A stretch of DNA of 64,000 nt from Yoonia maritima. GTDB lineage: Bacteria > Pseudomonadota > Alphaproteobacteria > Rhodobacterales > Rhodobacteraceae. The stretch lies in assembly GCF_003003285.1 (NCBI RefSeq), contig NZ_PVTP01000004.1:62001-126000 (forward strand), given 5' to 3'. The notes beneath the pieces are model-generated. The model had not been told where the DNA came from and made no database searches. It saw nothing but the letters and a program-made list of their open reading frames with translations. The translations under genes were made by a program, and so were the position numbers. Below are positions 16,469-27,373 of this stretch, piece by piece (within the stretch, counting starts at the first letter, position 1; every line of letters begins with the position of its first letter).

Positions 16469-18343
16469 TCAGAACGTAAAACGATAAAGATCGAAGCCGT
16501 TATCGCCTGGGCCAATGTGTGAAATTGGGCCTGTGGCGTATTTTTGCGCTGCGGGTGCAGACGCGAAGATGCCGCTTGTATCTTTGAGGTGGCTGAACTT
16601 CCAACATCGAGGTGAAAACGTGTCTAGCCCATTTTGCTGCTGGACCGATTGGATCAGAACTTCGCGTACGGAATGTTTGCTGGCGTAGATCAGATCAACG
16701 TCAGGGCATCTTGCATATCCGCCCCCGCCATTAATCCGATAGCGGTTTGCTGCGACGATGAACACATCGTTATCTTTAACCGGTTTTCCATTGTGCATAA
16801 GATTGCGCACCCGGCTGTGTGTTGTGTCAATAACGACGCCAGTCACATCAAAGCGCGCGGGCTGACTTAGGTCGATTTCATAGGATAGGCCGTGCAGGAC
16901 ATCACAATTATATCCGGGACTACATGCGTTGATAAGTGGTTGATCATGCTTGCCGATTGTAACCTGCAAGTAGTGCGACGCAGCGCGTTCGATCCAGTTT
17001 CGCAGTTCTTCTCCGGTGCGACGGACCGCGCATAGCTTGTCTGCGAAGGGGAATATTGCTGCTGCGTCACGTCTCGCAATTGGTCCTGATGAGATGTCGA
17101 TATAATGCCCCGGTCCTGCCCAGCCACCAAATAGATAGGGCGCCGTTGCCGAAATGACGGGTAGCGCTTCGTATGGGGTGTTGGTCAGCGCTTTGATGAC
17201 ATGCGCGCGTTGGGCCTGTCCAAGGAGCCGTTGGCTTAGGTCTGTCCCAATTGTGGTAAAGTAGCTGTGCAGCGGATTTTTTGTTTCAGCAATAGGTTCG
17301 CGGATATGCGCGAGCGTTGCCAAATGTGCGGCGCAAACCTCTTCTTTTAGCCGCTCAGGTAATGCGCTTTCTGGTGCGAGGCCGGGATCACCTTTGGCGA
17401 GCCGGCTAGAGTGCTGATTGATTACCCAAGTGCCATCGTGCCAGCTGACGGTTAGGTCAACGACGCCAAGTCGACTGCCATAAAAGCCGGGCATGACCGT
17501 TGGCTTGCCATGCAATGTCCCTGCGATCGGATCAACAAGGTTGCTGGATTTTCGGTCGGGGTCTGGGAAAAATTCATGGGTATGCCCGGTAAGGATGACA
17601 TCAATGCCATCAACGCCAGCAAGCGGCACAGCCGCGTTTTCCATGCCATAAACATGATCGCTTGGTCCAATGCCAGAGTGGCAAAGCGCAACAACAATAT
17701 CAGCCCCTTCTGACTTTAACTGAGGCACGATTTGCACAGCGCAATCGACAATATCAGTCGTATCCGCGGCACGGCCCAGCGTATCAGGGTTCCAGTGTGT
17801 GACTTGCGGTGGAAGGAAGCCAACGACTCCAATGTTAATGGGGCGTGATATGCCGTCGCTGCATGTGATTTCGCGGGCCAATATCGCGTATGGCTGCGCG
17901 ACCTGCGGCCTGTCGTGAAGACGCAAGTTCGCACAGGTGATCGGAAACTGTGCATTTGACAGTGCGCTGCGCAGAAACGAAATCCCATAGTCAAACTCGT
18001 GATTCCCCAAAGCCACCGCATCATAACCAAGCACATTCATAGCTGCGATCATCGGGTGTGTGTTGTTATCATCCGAGTGTGTTGAGAGATAGTCAGCGAG
18101 CGGGTTCCCCTGCAAGAAATCCCCGTTATCCATCAGTAACGATGTTACATGAGGCTCAGCGCGTAGTGCTGCAATTTTGTTCGCCAGCCGGATAAGCCCC
18201 GTGGTTTTGTCGGGGTGATCTGCGAAATAGTCGTAGTCAAGGATCTGCATATGCAGGTCCGTTGTCTCCATGATGCGCAGGTGTCCCGTCGGCATGGCGT
18301 TCCTTTGACTGCGTTGGGGTAAAGCGGCAAGTTTTGTATTCAT
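16469..18343 (-). CDS. cpdB: 2',3'-cyclic-nucleotide 2'-phosphodiesterase/3'-nucleotidase
   Basis: 624 residues. The metallophosphoesterase domain shows RIMETTDLHMQI, MDNGDFLQGNPL, ALGNHEFDYG, LCHSGIG and LTGHTHEFF. The C-terminal 5'-nucleotidase domain has FPFADKLCAVRRTGEELRNWIERAA, a PGYNCDVLHGLSYEID substrate pocket and AANRYRINGGGGYAR. This fits CpdB, which frees nucleosides from cyclic and 3'-nucleotides. CpdB is usually periplasmic, yet no typical signal peptide is visible here, so its location is uncertain. It could pair with the RNase T2 of this window in RNA scavenging (inference). Confidence 0.9.
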   Translation of the reverse strand: MNTKLAALPQRSQRNAMPTGHLRIMETTDLHMQILDYDYFADHPDKTTGLIRLANKIAALRAEPHVTSLLMDNGDFLQGNPLADYLSTHSDDNNTHPMIAAMNVLGYDAVALGNHEFDYGISFLRSALSNAQFPITCANLRLHDRPQVAQPYAILAREITCSDGISRPINIGVVGFLPPQVTHWNPDTLGRAADTTDIVDCAVQIVPQLKSEGADIVVALCHSGIGPSDHVYGMENAAVPLAGVDGIDVILTGHTHEFFPDPDRKSSNLVDPIAGTLHGKPTVMPGFYGSRLGVVDLTVSWHDGTWVINQHSSRLAKGDPGLAPESALPERLKEEVCAAHLATLAHIREPIAETKNPLHSYFTTIGTDLSQRLLGQAQRAHVIKALTNTPYEALPVISATAPYLFGGWAGPGHYIDISSGPIARRDAAAIFPFADKLCAVRRTGEELRNWIERAASHYLQVTIGKHDQPLINACSPGYNCDVLHGLSYEIDLSQPARFDVTGVVIDTTHSRVRNLMHNGKPVKDNDVFIVAANRYRINGGGGYARCPDVDLIYASKHSVREVLIQSVQQQNGLDTFSPRCWKFSHLKDTSGIFASAPAAQKYATGPISHIGPGDNGFDLYRFTF

Positions 18344-18432
18344 TTCATGACTATAGGCCGTGCGCGGGTGGGCGCCAGCGCCGAATTGCGGAATGAATTG
18401 AACTTCTTAAGGCGTCATGGCATTTCAGTATT

Positions 18433-19380
18433 ATGAAAATTGCAGAGACAGTGACATTTGGTGGGTCTGGATTAAACCGCGCAGCCCATTTACGTGCTCA
18501 GGCGGCGGAACTTGTTCAAGATAGACGTGCACGTGCGATTCTTTTGTGGCGTGGGAAACCGATGCTGATGGGTGATGCGCTGACGCGTGTGCCTTTGGAT
18601 CATCCGATGTTAACCGACGCTGGTGCCGATATGGTGTTTTTGGGGCAGGACCCGGACGCCGTGTTCGCGGCAGATTTGTCGGGGTGGACCCCGCAAGGTT
18701 TAGCTGACGAAACTTTAGATAGTTTCCTTGATGCGTCCGAGCAACGTCATCCCGCAGCGCCCGAAGACGCCAGTTTTCGTGAATTGCGCACAGTGATGAC
18801 GCAGCTTAGCCCTTGTGACGCTGAATTAGCAGCGACAGCGCGCGCGATTTTCGGATGGCACCTGTCCCACCGGTTTTGCGCGCGGTGTGGTCAGGAAAGC
18901 CAGTTCTCTATGGGGGGGTGGCAAAGGGACTGCCCGGCATGCGGCGGCCACCATTTCCCGCGCACAGACCCCGTTGTCATTATGCTTATTACACATGGGA
19001 ATTCTGTTTTGCTGGGGCGCTCTCCGGGGTGGCCAGAGGGGATGTATTCTTTACTGGCAGGGTTCGTGGAGCCGGGCGAAACAATGGAGGCGGCGGTGCG
19101 TCGCGAAGTGCTGGAGGAGGCTGGGATTGAAGTTGGCGAAGTCTCATATCTTGCTAGCCAGCCTTGGCCATTCCCATCGTCTTTAATGTTTGGTTGTGCC
19201 GGAACCGCGACGAGCACAGACATTACAATTGACCCAGTCGAAATTGAGGATGCAAAATGGGTGTCACGCGAAGATATCGCGCGTTCCTTTTCCGGGCAGC
19301 ACTCAGAGATACTTCCGGCACGAAAGGGCGCGATCGCGCATTTTTTGCTGGAAAACTGGTTGGCAGATCGACTTGATTAA
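18433..19380 (+). CDS. nudC: NAD(+) diphosphatase / NAD-cap RNA hydrolase NudC
   Basis: 315 residues. A zinc ribbon (CARCGQ...CPACGGHHFPRTDP) precedes a Nudix domain with the box GFVEPGETMEAAVRREVLEEAGIEV (given here in segments around residues 212-236) and the NudC-type SQPWPFPSSLMFG motif. NudC hydrolyses NAD(H) and removes NAD caps from RNA. It is followed 39 bp later by an SRPBCC gene on the same strand. Confidence 0.94.
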   Translation: MKIAETVTFGGSGLNRAAHLRAQAAELVQDRRARAILLWRGKPMLMGDALTRVPLDHPMLTDAGADMVFLGQDPDAVFAADLSGWTPQGLADETLDSFLDASEQRHPAAPEDASFRELRTVMTQLSPCDAELAATARAIFGWHLSHRFCARCGQESQFSMGGWQRDCPACGGHHFPRTDPVVIMLITHGNSVLLGRSPGWPEGMYSLLAGFVEPGETMEAAVRREVLEEAGIEVGEVSYLASQPWPFPSSLMFGCAGTATSTDITIDPVEIEDAKWVSREDIARSFSGQHSEILPARKGAIAHFLLENWLADRLD

Positions 19381-19419
19381 CTAATAAGCGTTAAGAACGT
19401 CCCTAAAAGGATCCCAATT

Positions 19420-19890
19420 ATGAAATTCAGCACTCGAGAGGACATTGAAGCACCTGCTGATTATGTTTTCGCGCATGTCACTGATTTTGCTGGATTTGAG
19501 CGGCGTGCGTTGCGTTATGGGGCGCAAGTGTCACGCGTGGGACAGGACCAAGGTGCGCCAACCGCAGGCACTGAATGGGAAATTGCGTTCAAGTTCCGCG
19601 GCCGAAACCGAACGCTTGATGCTAAGTTGACCGAATTTTCCGCCCCCGTTGGGTATCAGGTTACTGGCGTGACAGACGGTATGCACATTGTCACTGACAT
19701 TGAATTGGTCTCGCTGTCGCCGACGCGCACACGTCTTTTGGTTGGCGTCGATTTGCGGTCGAAATCATTCACCGCGCGCCTTGTCATTCAATCAATGAAA
19801 CTCGCGAAGGCCAAGCTGAACAAGCGGTTTCGTGCCCGCGTTCTAGAGTTTTCCGAAGATATTGAAGAAGGTTACCGCAAGGGGCAGTAA
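19420..19890 (+). CDS. SRPBCC-fold protein
   Basis: 156 residues starting with the START/Bet v1-like pattern (MKFSTREDIEAPADYVFAHVTDF) and ending in a long amphipathic helix (FRARVLEFSEDIEEGYRKG). It belongs to the polyketide-cyclase/dehydrase type of ligand-binding folds, with no catalytic residues to define an activity. AAAGGA precedes the start. The stop is one base from the convergent pheA stop. Confidence 0.8.
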   Translation: MKFSTREDIEAPADYVFAHVTDFAGFERRALRYGAQVSRVGQDQGAPTAGTEWEIAFKFRGRNRTLDAKLTEFSAPVGYQVTGVTDGMHIVTDIELVSLSPTRTRLLVGVDLRSKSFTARLVIQSMKLAKAKLNKRFRARVLEFSEDIEEGYRKGQ

Positions 19891-19891
19891 C

Positions 19892-20731
19892 CTATTTTTC
19901 GTGCCGTCGTGCAGCCGCTGGGTAAACGCCCATCACGTGTAGCTTGTCGGTAAAGTAGTTCAGTTCTTCTAGCGCAAGCTGCACACTGCGATCATCGGGA
20001 TGGCCTTCGATCTCGGCGTAGAATTGGGTCGCGGTAAAGTGGCCGTCTACCATGTAGCTTTCCAGCTTGGTCATGTTCACGCCGTTGGTCGCGAAACCGC
20101 CCATCGCCTTATAAAGTGCGGCGGGAATGTTGCGGACGCGAAAAACGAAGCTTGTCATCATACCATGCTTGCCGCGTTTACGATAATCCGGTTCACGGGA
20201 CATAATCAAAAATCGTGTTGTATTTCGGTCATGATCCTCGATGTGGCGGGCCAGCACCTTTAAGTCATAGATTTCAGCAGCCAATTCTGAGGCAAGTGCC
20301 GCCACAGTTACATCATTGCCTTCAGATACTTCGCGCGCGGCGCGCGCGTTATCAGTACTAGTATGGCCATGGATTCGATTTTCGCGCAAAAAACCGGCGC
20401 ATTGTGGTAAAATAACCGGGTGACCATAGGCATCAGTTATATCGTCTAACTTAGCAGTTTTTTTGCCTAGCAAGTTCACGTGCACACGAACAAAGGTTTC
20501 GTCAACGATATGTAAACCGCTTTCAGGCAGAAGTGAGTGAACATCTGCGACACGGCCATAGGTCGAATTTTCAACAGCAATCATGCCCAGCGTTGCGTCG
20601 CCTTTGCGTACGGCTTCGATGGCGTCTTCAAACGTCCGGCAGGGAAGGGGATCAAAATCGGGGCGTGCAGCGGCACAAGCCTCGTGTCCGTATGCGCCAA
20701 GTTCTCCTTGGAATGCGATTTTTTGCGTCAT
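19892..20731 (-). CDS. pheA: Prephenate dehydratase
   Basis: 279 residues. The prephenate dehydratase domain (IAFQGELGAYGHEA, GMIAVENSTYGRVADVHSLL, HNTTRF-like DRNTTRFLIMSR) is followed by an ACT regulatory domain (TSFVFRVRNIPAALYKAMGGFATNGVNMTKLES). It makes phenylpyruvate for phenylalanine synthesis and is probably feedback-inhibited through ACT. Start 20731 has GGAGGG seven bases upstream; the longer open frame is not coding. Divergent from the cytochrome gene. Confidence 0.95.
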   Translation of the reverse strand: MTQKIAFQGELGAYGHEACAAARPDFDPLPCRTFEDAIEAVRKGDATLGMIAVENSTYGRVADVHSLLPESGLHIVDETFVRVHVNLLGKKTAKLDDITDAYGHPVILPQCAGFLRENRIHGHTSTDNARAAREVSEGNDVTVAALASELAAEIYDLKVLARHIEDHDRNTTRFLIMSREPDYRKRGKHGMMTSFVFRVRNIPAALYKAMGGFATNGVNMTKLESYMVDGHFTATQFYAEIEGHPDDRSVQLALEELNYFTDKLHVMGVYPAAARRHEK

Positions 20732-20853
20732 AAACGTGCCCTCCGAACGGCACCCGTAAAAAAAATGGGCGATTGGTCGCGGCAGTATACCTTGCAACCG
20801 GGTATGGGAAGCGGATACATAGCCTGAAAACTGTGAACTGAATGGAACGCGAC

Positions 20854-21369
20854 ATGTTCGACACAATGACTTTGACCAAAGTAATCGGCGGCCTGTGCGG
20901 CACCTTTCTGGTTTTCTTGCTCGGCTCTTGGGCTGGCGACCTAATTTACGCGACTGGCGGTGGCCACGGCGATCATGCGCAAGCATATGTGATCGAAGTC
21001 GCAAGCGCAGATGCGTCTGAAGAAGTTGTCGAAGAAGTCGACTTTTCACTGATTATGGCATCCGCCAGCGCTGCAGACGGCGAGGGTGTATGGCGCAACT
21101 GTCGTTCTTGCCACTCTCTTGAACCTGGTGTGAACTCGACTGGTCCGTCGCTTTACGGCGTTGTTGGTCGCCCTGTTGGCGCCGCAGAAGGCTTTAACTA
21201 CTCTGGCTCTCTTGTTGCTGTGGCTGACGTTTGGGACGCAGATCACCTAAACGGCTTCCTTGAGAACCCGAAAGGTTATGCGCCGGGTACTGCCATGGGG
21301 TACAACGGTCTGCGTAAAATCGAAGATCGGGCAAACCTGATCGCGTATTTGGATAGCCTTGACGATTAA
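20854..21369 (+). CDS. Membrane-anchored c-type cytochrome, cytochrome c(y) type
   Basis: About 171 residues with an uncleaved N-terminal anchor (LTKVIGGLCGTFLVFLLGSW). An acidic linker follows, then a class I cytochrome c domain with haem motif CRSCH (near residues 83-87) and axial Met in PGTAMGYNG. The MFDTMT start, chosen over an ATG four codons upstream, matches known cytochrome c(y) proteins, which carry electrons between bc1 and cbb3/aa3 oxidases at the membrane. A strong terminator follows. Confidence 0.9.
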   Translation: MFDTMTLTKVIGGLCGTFLVFLLGSWAGDLIYATGGGHGDHAQAYVIEVASADASEEVVEEVDFSLIMASASAADGEGVWRNCRSCHSLEPGVNSTGPSLYGVVGRPVGAAEGFNYSGSLVAVADVWDADHLNGFLENPKGYAPGTAMGYNGLRKIEDRANLIAYLDSLDD

Positions 21370-21388
21370 TTACGAAAACATGCGTATT

Positions 21389-21422
21389 TAAAGGGCCGCT
21401 CCGTTAACGGGCGGCCTTTTTT
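21389..21422 (+). terminator. Intrinsic terminator after the cytochrome gene
   Basis: Stem AAAGGGCCGC-CCG / CGG-GCGGCCTTT with a TTAA loop and a run of six T. It begins about 20 bp after the stop codon. Confidence 0.9.
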
Positions 21423-21536
21423 GTTGCCGAATTCTTGGTGAACACGGCGTGATCGCGTATTCTCAACTTGAATGTTTACCAGACTGTCACGTAGCCTTGT
21501 GGTTAATAAATTGCTTTGCCGTAACCGGAGATAAGA

Positions 21537-23453
21537 ATGCAGAAGCGACCCCAAGCCCGTGCTATTGCCTTAAAACGTGAAAATGAAACGGGTCGGTTAA
21601 TTTATCTTATTGCAGGGTCTTCCATTTGCTTTGCTGGGCTTATGTTCGGAAGTGCTGGCTTCGCAGAAACCCAAGAAACAGTGATCGAAAGCCACGGGTA
21701 CAACGAATACGGTGACCTGAAATATGGCCCAAACTTTACGCATTTGGATTACGTCACCCCCGATGCCCCCGTCGGGGGTGAAGTAAGCATTTCATGGAGC
21801 GGCACATTCGACAATATGAACCCATTCGCCACGTTAAGTGGAACGCCCGGGTTGATGTCGTCAATGATGTGGGAAACCTTGATGACCGGCACTGACGATG
21901 AAGTTGGTTCTTCGTATTGTCTGTTGTGCACCACGATTGAATATCCTGAAGATCAATCTTGGGTCATCTTTAATCTACGTGATGATGTCGTTTTTTCCGA
22001 CGGAACACCCATGACTGCGGATGATGTAATTTACACGCATGAACTTATACGTGAACAGTCGACCCCTTCGTATCGCGCCGGAATGATCCAGCTTGTTGAA
22101 AGCTACGAAGCAATTGGCGACTATACAGTTAAGTTTTCGTTTTCCGATGACGCACCCGTTCGTGGCCGGATTTCCCAGATGGGCGGACAGCCAATTATGT
22201 CTAAGGCGTGGTTTGAAGAAACGGGTGCACGATTGGACGAACCATTAATGGAAACATCGCCAGGTACAGGCGAATATATGATCGGTTCGGTCGACCCGGG
22301 ACGTCAAATTATTTATTCACGCAACCCCGATTACTGGGGTGAGAACGTTCCAATCAATGTGGGGCGCGGCAATTACGATTCGATTCGGATTGAATATTTT
22401 GCGGATTCTTCTGCCGCGTTTGAGGCGTTTAAGGCAGGTGAATTTACATTCCGGCGGGAAACGAGCTCTTTGAACTGGGCAACAGCATACGATTTTCCTG
22501 CGTTGGAAAATGGTTCAGTCGTTCGTGATACGTTGGACGATGGGACGCTGGCTGCAGCAACCGGCTTTGTCTTCAATTTGCGTCGTGCGAAGTTCCAAGA
22601 TCGCAACGTGCGTCGTGCGTTGGGTTTGATGTTCAATTTCACGTGGACGAATGAAAACTTACAGTACGGATTATTTCAACAGCGCGAGAGTTTTTGGGAA
22701 AATGATCGCTTAAAAGCGACTGGGCTACCCGAAGGCCGTGAGCTTGAAATACTCGAAAGTGTCCGCGAATTTCTTCCGACCGAGATTTTCACCGAAGAGG
22801 CTTTCTTGCCCCATCAAAGCGGTGAACGCGCACTTGATCGTAACAACCTTCGGCAGGCGCTCGTGTTGATGGAAGCGGGCGGGTACACAAACGGCGATGA
22901 CGGGCTTTTGCGGGACGCAAACGGTAATACACTCGACGTTGAGTTCTTAGAGACACGTCAAAGTTTTGATCGTGTTATCACCCCTTATATCGAAAATTTG
23001 GAACGTCTCGGTGTTAACATCACCTATAACCGTGTTGATCCGTCGCAGTATCAGGCGCGTACGCAAGAAAATGATTTCGACATGATCTTCAGCTATTACC
23101 TTAATGGCCTGCAAGAAGGCCGCGGGCTGGATCAGCGGTATGGGTGTGAAGACAAAGATGACATCTTTAACCCTGCTGGACATTGCTCAGAGGCAGTCGA
23201 TGCGATCGCGAAACTTGTCGCTGATGCAAAAGATTACGACGAAATGTCAGCAGGGGTACGCGCGGTTGATCGCATTATGCGCCATGACTACTTCATGGTT
23301 CCCGTGTGGACACAAAGCAAGAATTGGGTCGCCTATTACGACATGTATGAATACCCAAGCAACCTACCCGAATTTGGTTTGGGCTATTTAGATTACTGGT
23401 GGATCAATCAAGACAAAGCAGACGCGTTGACCGCGGCTGGCGCGTTCCAGTAA
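21537..23453 (+). CDS. yejA: ABC transporter substrate-binding protein YejA
   Basis: 638 residues, family 5 extracellular solute-binding protein with an N-terminal signal region ending near GSAGFAE. SHGYNEYGDLKYGP and DAPVGGEVSISWSGTFDNMNPF are typical of YejA, as is the late GLGYLDYWWINQDKAD. In the YejABEF importer it captures oligopeptides (microcin C in E. coli) in the periplasm. GGAG precedes the ATG. It is the first gene of a four-gene operon. Confidence 0.93.
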   Translation: MQKRPQARAIALKRENETGRLIYLIAGSSICFAGLMFGSAGFAETQETVIESHGYNEYGDLKYGPNFTHLDYVTPDAPVGGEVSISWSGTFDNMNPFATLSGTPGLMSSMMWETLMTGTDDEVGSSYCLLCTTIEYPEDQSWVIFNLRDDVVFSDGTPMTADDVIYTHELIREQSTPSYRAGMIQLVESYEAIGDYTVKFSFSDDAPVRGRISQMGGQPIMSKAWFEETGARLDEPLMETSPGTGEYMIGSVDPGRQIIYSRNPDYWGENVPINVGRGNYDSIRIEYFADSSAAFEAFKAGEFTFRRETSSLNWATAYDFPALENGSVVRDTLDDGTLAAATGFVFNLRRAKFQDRNVRRALGLMFNFTWTNENLQYGLFQQRESFWENDRLKATGLPEGRELEILESVREFLPTEIFTEEAFLPHQSGERALDRNNLRQALVLMEAGGYTNGDDGLLRDANGNTLDVEFLETRQSFDRVITPYIENLERLGVNITYNRVDPSQYQARTQENDFDMIFSYYLNGLQEGRGLDQRYGCEDKDDIFNPAGHCSEAVDAIAKLVADAKDYDEMSAGVRAVDRIMRHDYFMVPVWTQSKNWVAYYDMYEYPSNLPEFGLGYLDYWWINQDKADALTAAGAFQ

Positions 23454-23462
23454 AGAACTGAC

Positions 23463-24542
23463 ATGGGCGCCTATATTCTCCGACGTTTACTGCTCGTTAT
23501 TCCCACGCTTTTGGGAATTATGATTATTAACTTTGCATTGATTCAGTTTGTGCCCGGTGGCCCGATTGAGCAAATCCTCGCGAACCTCGAAGGGAACGGT
23601 GACGTTTTCGAGGGAATTTCAGGTGGGGGCGGGGACGCCAGTTTTGGTGGCGAAGCTGAAAGCGAATACATCGGTGGCCGCGGCCTGCCGCCTGAGTTCA
23701 TCGCTGAGCTAGAGCGCGAATTCGGTTTTGATAAACCGCCGCTCGAACGCTTTTTGAACATGATGTGGAACTACATGCGTTTTGATTTCGGCGAGAGCTA
23801 CTTTCGCTCGATCAGCGTGTTCGATCTGGTGATGGAGAAAATGCCAGTGTCCATAACGCTTGGGCTTTGGTCGACCTTGATCGCCTATTTCGTGTCGATC
23901 CCACTGGGAATCAAAAAGGCGGTACGCGATGGGTCATCCTTTGATACGTGGACATCTGGTGCGATTATCGTTGGCTATGCGATCCCCGGTTTCTTATTCG
24001 CGATCTTGTTAATCGTGCTTTTTGCAGGCGGTTCATACTGGCGTTTGTTCCCGCTGCGTGGCCTGACATCTTCGGATTTCGACCAACTCAGCCTGATCGG
24101 CAAAGCGGCTGATTACCTGTGGCACATCGCTCTGCCAGTCTTTGCCTCAACGATTTCCGCATTCGCCACATTGACGTTGCTGACCAAGAACAGCTTTTTG
24201 GACGAGATCAAAAAGCAATATGTGATCACCGCCAAGGCAAAAGGCCTGTCAGAGCGCAAAGTGCTGTATGGCCATGTCTTCCGGAACGCGATGCTGATCG
24301 TGATTTCCGGATTTCCAGCGTTGTTCATCGGCGTGTTCTTTGGTGGCTCGCTGATTATCGAAACGCTGTTTTCGCTGGATGGGCTAGGGCGTTTGGGCTT
24401 TGAAGCCGCCGTTGCGCGCGACTATCCCGTTGTCTTCGGAACACTTTTTGCGTTCTCGTTGATTGGTCTTGTGGTTGGGATTATCACCGATCTGACTTAC
24501 GTTTTCATCGATCCGCGTATCAATTTTGAGGCTCGCGGATGA
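23463..24542 (+). CDS. yejB: ABC transporter permease YejB
   Basis: 359 residues, DppB-type inner-membrane permease: [20 protein letters not shown] start, a large periplasmic loop rich in Gly (about residues 50-85), and the EAA-type cytoplasmic loop near [23 protein letters not shown]. It ends with the family C-terminus [14 protein letters not shown]. It overlaps yejE by four bases. Confidence 0.93.
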   Translation: MGAYILRRLLLVIPTLLGIMIINFALIQFVPGGPIEQILANLEGNGDVFEGISGGGGDASFGGEAESEYIGGRGLPPEFIAELEREFGFDKPPLERFLNMMWNYMRFDFGESYFRSISVFDLVMEKMPVSITLGLWSTLIAYFVSIPLGIKKAVRDGSSFDTWTSGAIIVGYAIPGFLFAILLIVLFAGGSYWRLFPLRGLTSSDFDQLSLIGKAADYLWHIALPVFASTISAFATLTLLTKNSFLDEIKKQYVITAKAKGLSERKVLYGHVFRNAMLIVISGFPALFIGVFFGGSLIIETLFSLDGLGRLGFEAAVARDYPVVFGTLFAFSLIGLVVGIITDLTYVFIDPRINFEARG

Positions 24543-25705
24543 AGATGCTATCGCCCCTAAACCAACGCCGCTGGCGGAATTTCAAGCGGAACCGTCGTGC
24601 GGTCTGGTCGCTGATTATCTTTAGCATACTCTTTGGATTGTCGCTCATGGCCGAGTTCATCGCCAATGATAAGCCGATCGCCGTCAGCTATCGCGGCGAA
24701 ATTCGGATGCCAATCTTTAGCTTCTATTCAGAGCGTGACTTTGGCGGCGATTTCCCGACCGAGGCGGTCTACAAAGATGCCGAAGTTGAATGCCTGATCG
24801 TGACGGGTGGGTTGGACAGCTGTTTCGACGACCCTGAAAGTCTGATCCAAGCCGTTGATGATGGGCAGACGCTCGAGGGCGATTTCGATAAGGGCTGGGT
24901 CATTTGGCCGCTGATCCCCTATTCCTATAAGACAATCGTGGATGTGAAGGGCGTTGCCCCAGCCCCACCAAGCGCAGACAATTGGCTAGGGACAGATGAT
25001 ACGAAGCGCGATGTTGTGGCACGTGTCATCTATGGTTTCCGCCTTTCCATCGCTTTTGCGTTGATGGTGACAGTTGCATCGTCGCTGATCGGGATCGTCG
25101 CTGGTGCTGTTCAGGGTTATTTTGGCGGTTGGACTGACCTGATTTTCCAGCGTTTCATCGAAATATGGACAGGAACCCCATCGCTGTATGTGATCATTAT
25201 CGTGTTCGCGATCTTGGGGCGAAGTTTCTGGCTGCTTGTGTTTTTGACGGTGCTGTTCGGCTGGCCTGCTTTGGTCGGCGTTGTCCGGGCGGAATTTTTG
25301 CGTGCGCGTAACCTTGAATACGTGCGTGCCGCCAAGGCGCTTGGCGTAAGGGATCGCACGATCATGTTCCGCCACATGCTGCCAAACGCAATGGTCGCAA
25401 CGGTGACGATGCTGCCTTTCTTGGTGACCGGTGCAATCGCGACCCTGGCATCACTAGATTTCTTGGGCTTTGGTTTGCCTTCATCGGCGCCGTCCTTGGG
25501 CGAGATGACATTGCAGGCCAAGCAGAACTTGCAGGCCCCTTGGTTGGGGTTCACGGCTTTCTTTACCTTTGCGATTATGTTGTCGCTGCTGGTGTTTATC
25601 TTTGAAGGCGTGCGCGACGCGTTTGACCCGCGCAAAACCTTTGTCGCTGACGGCAAGGTTGATGCGGCTGATCTGCCCTTTGGCAACGAAAACGGGGCAG
25701 AATAA
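24539..25705 (+). CDS. yejE: ABC transporter permease YejE
   Basis: 388 residues, DppC-type permease with the YejE-specific N-terminal insertion after the first membrane segment ([20 protein letters not shown] and a Cys-containing periplasmic part). The binding-protein-dependent transport domain with EAA loop [25 protein letters not shown] follows. Start overlaps yejB (ATGA); stop overlaps yejF (TAATG). Confidence 0.93.
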   Translation: MKMLSPLNQRRWRNFKRNRRAVWSLIIFSILFGLSLMAEFIANDKPIAVSYRGEIRMPIFSFYSERDFGGDFPTEAVYKDAEVECLIVTGGLDSCFDDPESLIQAVDDGQTLEGDFDKGWVIWPLIPYSYKTIVDVKGVAPAPPSADNWLGTDDTKRDVVARVIYGFRLSIAFALMVTVASSLIGIVAGAVQGYFGGWTDLIFQRFIEIWTGTPSLYVIIIVFAILGRSFWLLVFLTVLFGWPALVGVVRAEFLRARNLEYVRAAKALGVRDRTIMFRHMLPNAMVATVTMLPFLVTGAIATLASLDFLGFGLPSSAPSLGEMTLQAKQNLQAPWLGFTAFFTFAIMLSLLVFIFEGVRDAFDPRKTFVADGKVDAADLPFGNENGAE

Positions 25706-27300
25706 TGACTGCGGTATTAGATGTGCGCGACCTGCGCGTGGCGTTTCGCCAAGATGGCGGTGTGACACATGCGGTGCGCGGCGTGTCGTTTCAGGTCCAC
25801 AAAGGTGAAACCGTTGCCTTGGTCGGTGAATCCGGTTCGGGAAAGTCTGTCACTGCTTTGTCTACGGTGCAGTTGCTAGACGACAGCGCGGTCATGGCCG
25901 GGTCGATCAAATACAACGCTGAGGAAATGGTTGGCGCAGATGAAAGCGCCCTGCGCCGCGTGCGTGGGAATGACATCAGCTTTATCTTCCAAGAGCCGAT
26001 GACATCGCTCAACCCGCTGCACACGCTTGAAAAACAGCTCGCGGAAAGCATCGAACTGCACCAAGGCATTCGCGGTCCGGCGGTGCGTGAACGCATTTTA
26101 GAATTACTTAAACGAGTTGGTATCCGCGATGCTGAAAGCCGCCTAAATGCCTATCCACATCAGCTGTCCGGTGGGCAACGCCAGCGTGTCATGATCGCGA
26201 TGGCGCTCGCGAATGGACCTGAACTGCTGATCGCGGATGAGCCGACGACAGCGTTGGATGTCACCATTCAGGCGCAAATTCTGGAGCTGCTTGCTGAACT
26301 CAAGCGTGACGAAGGCATGTCGATGCTTTTCATCACACACGACCTCACGATCGTGCGCAAAATCGCAGATCGTGTTTGTGTGATGAAAGATGGCGAAATT
26401 GTTGAGGCTGGCCCCACAGCCGAGATTTTCGCGAACCCACAGCATCCTTATACACAAACGCTTTTGGCGGCGGAATCGACTGGTCTGCCAGAGCCCGTCG
26501 CGCCGGATGCTCCGATTATTTTAAGCACGGACAAAACACGAATTTGGTTTCCGATCCACGCCGGGCTGTTGAAACGTACTGTCGGCCACGTGAAAGCGGT
26601 GAACGAGGCGACGCTGAACATCAGGGCAGGGGAAACGCTGGGCGTTGTCGGCGAAAGCGGGTCGGGTAAAACGACGCTCGCGCTTGCTGTGATGCGATTG
26701 ATCCGGTCTGAAGGACAGATCGCGTTTCAAGGCAAGGATATTCATGGGCTGAGCCCCAAACAAATGCGCCCATTGCGCAGCGAAATGCAAATTGTGTTTC
26801 AAGATCCCTATGGCTCGCTTAGTCCGCGCATGACAGTGGCCGAGATCATTGCCGAAGGGCTGGGGGTTCACGGCGTTGATCCGGGCCGCAACCGTCGCGA
26901 CATGGTGTCCGAGATCATGGGCGAGGTTGGTTTGGATCCGGCCACGATGGACCGCTATCCACATGAGTTTTCAGGCGGTCAACGCCAGCGGATCGCGATT
27001 GCACGCGCAATGATCCTGCGTCCTAAATTGCTGATTTTGGACGAACCCACCAGCGCATTGGATATGACCGTGCAGGTGCAGATCGTGCAGCTGCTTCGTG
27101 ACCTCCAGCAAAAATACGGGCTGGCCTATTTGTTCATCAGTCACGACCTAAAGGTCGTGCGTGCTCTGTCACATAAGGTGATGGTGATGAAACAAGGTGA
27201 CGTGGTCGAGGCCGGTGACGCCGATGCGATTTTCGATGCACCGCAAACCGAATACACGCGCGCGCTGATGGCGGCAGCGTTTGAGGGTAAGGTGGTTTGA
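25705..27300 (+). CDS. yejF: ABC transporter ATP-binding protein YejF (two nucleotide-binding domains)
   Basis: 531 residues with two ABC ATPase domains in one chain. Domain 1 has Walker A GESGSGKS, signature LSGGQRQRV and Walker B LLIADEP. Domain 2 has Walker [10 protein letters not shown], signature FSGGQRQRI and Walker B LLILDEP. Each is followed by an oligopeptide-transporter C-terminal segment. It powers the YejABEF peptide importer. The four genes are tightly spaced and surely one operon. Confidence 0.95.
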   Translation: MTAVLDVRDLRVAFRQDGGVTHAVRGVSFQVHKGETVALVGESGSGKSVTALSTVQLLDDSAVMAGSIKYNAEEMVGADESALRRVRGNDISFIFQEPMTSLNPLHTLEKQLAESIELHQGIRGPAVRERILELLKRVGIRDAESRLNAYPHQLSGGQRQRVMIAMALANGPELLIADEPTTALDVTIQAQILELLAELKRDEGMSMLFITHDLTIVRKIADRVCVMKDGEIVEAGPTAEIFANPQHPYTQTLLAAESTGLPEPVAPDAPIILSTDKTRIWFPIHAGLLKRTVGHVKAVNEATLNIRAGETLGVVGESGSGKTTLALAVMRLIRSEGQIAFQGKDIHGLSPKQMRPLRSEMQIVFQDPYGSLSPRMTVAEIIAEGLGVHGVDPGRNRRDMVSEIMGEVGLDPATMDRYPHEFSGGQRQRIAIARAMILRPKLLILDEPTSALDMTVQVQIVQLLRDLQQKYGLAYLFISHDLKVVRALSHKVMVMKQGDVVEAGDADAIFDAPQTEYTRALMAAAFEGKVV

Positions 27301-27373
27301 AAGGGCGAAACCTTGGAGCTAATTCCTTGAATGTGGAGTTAACAACCGTTCACCCACGGACCATTTTGGTGAT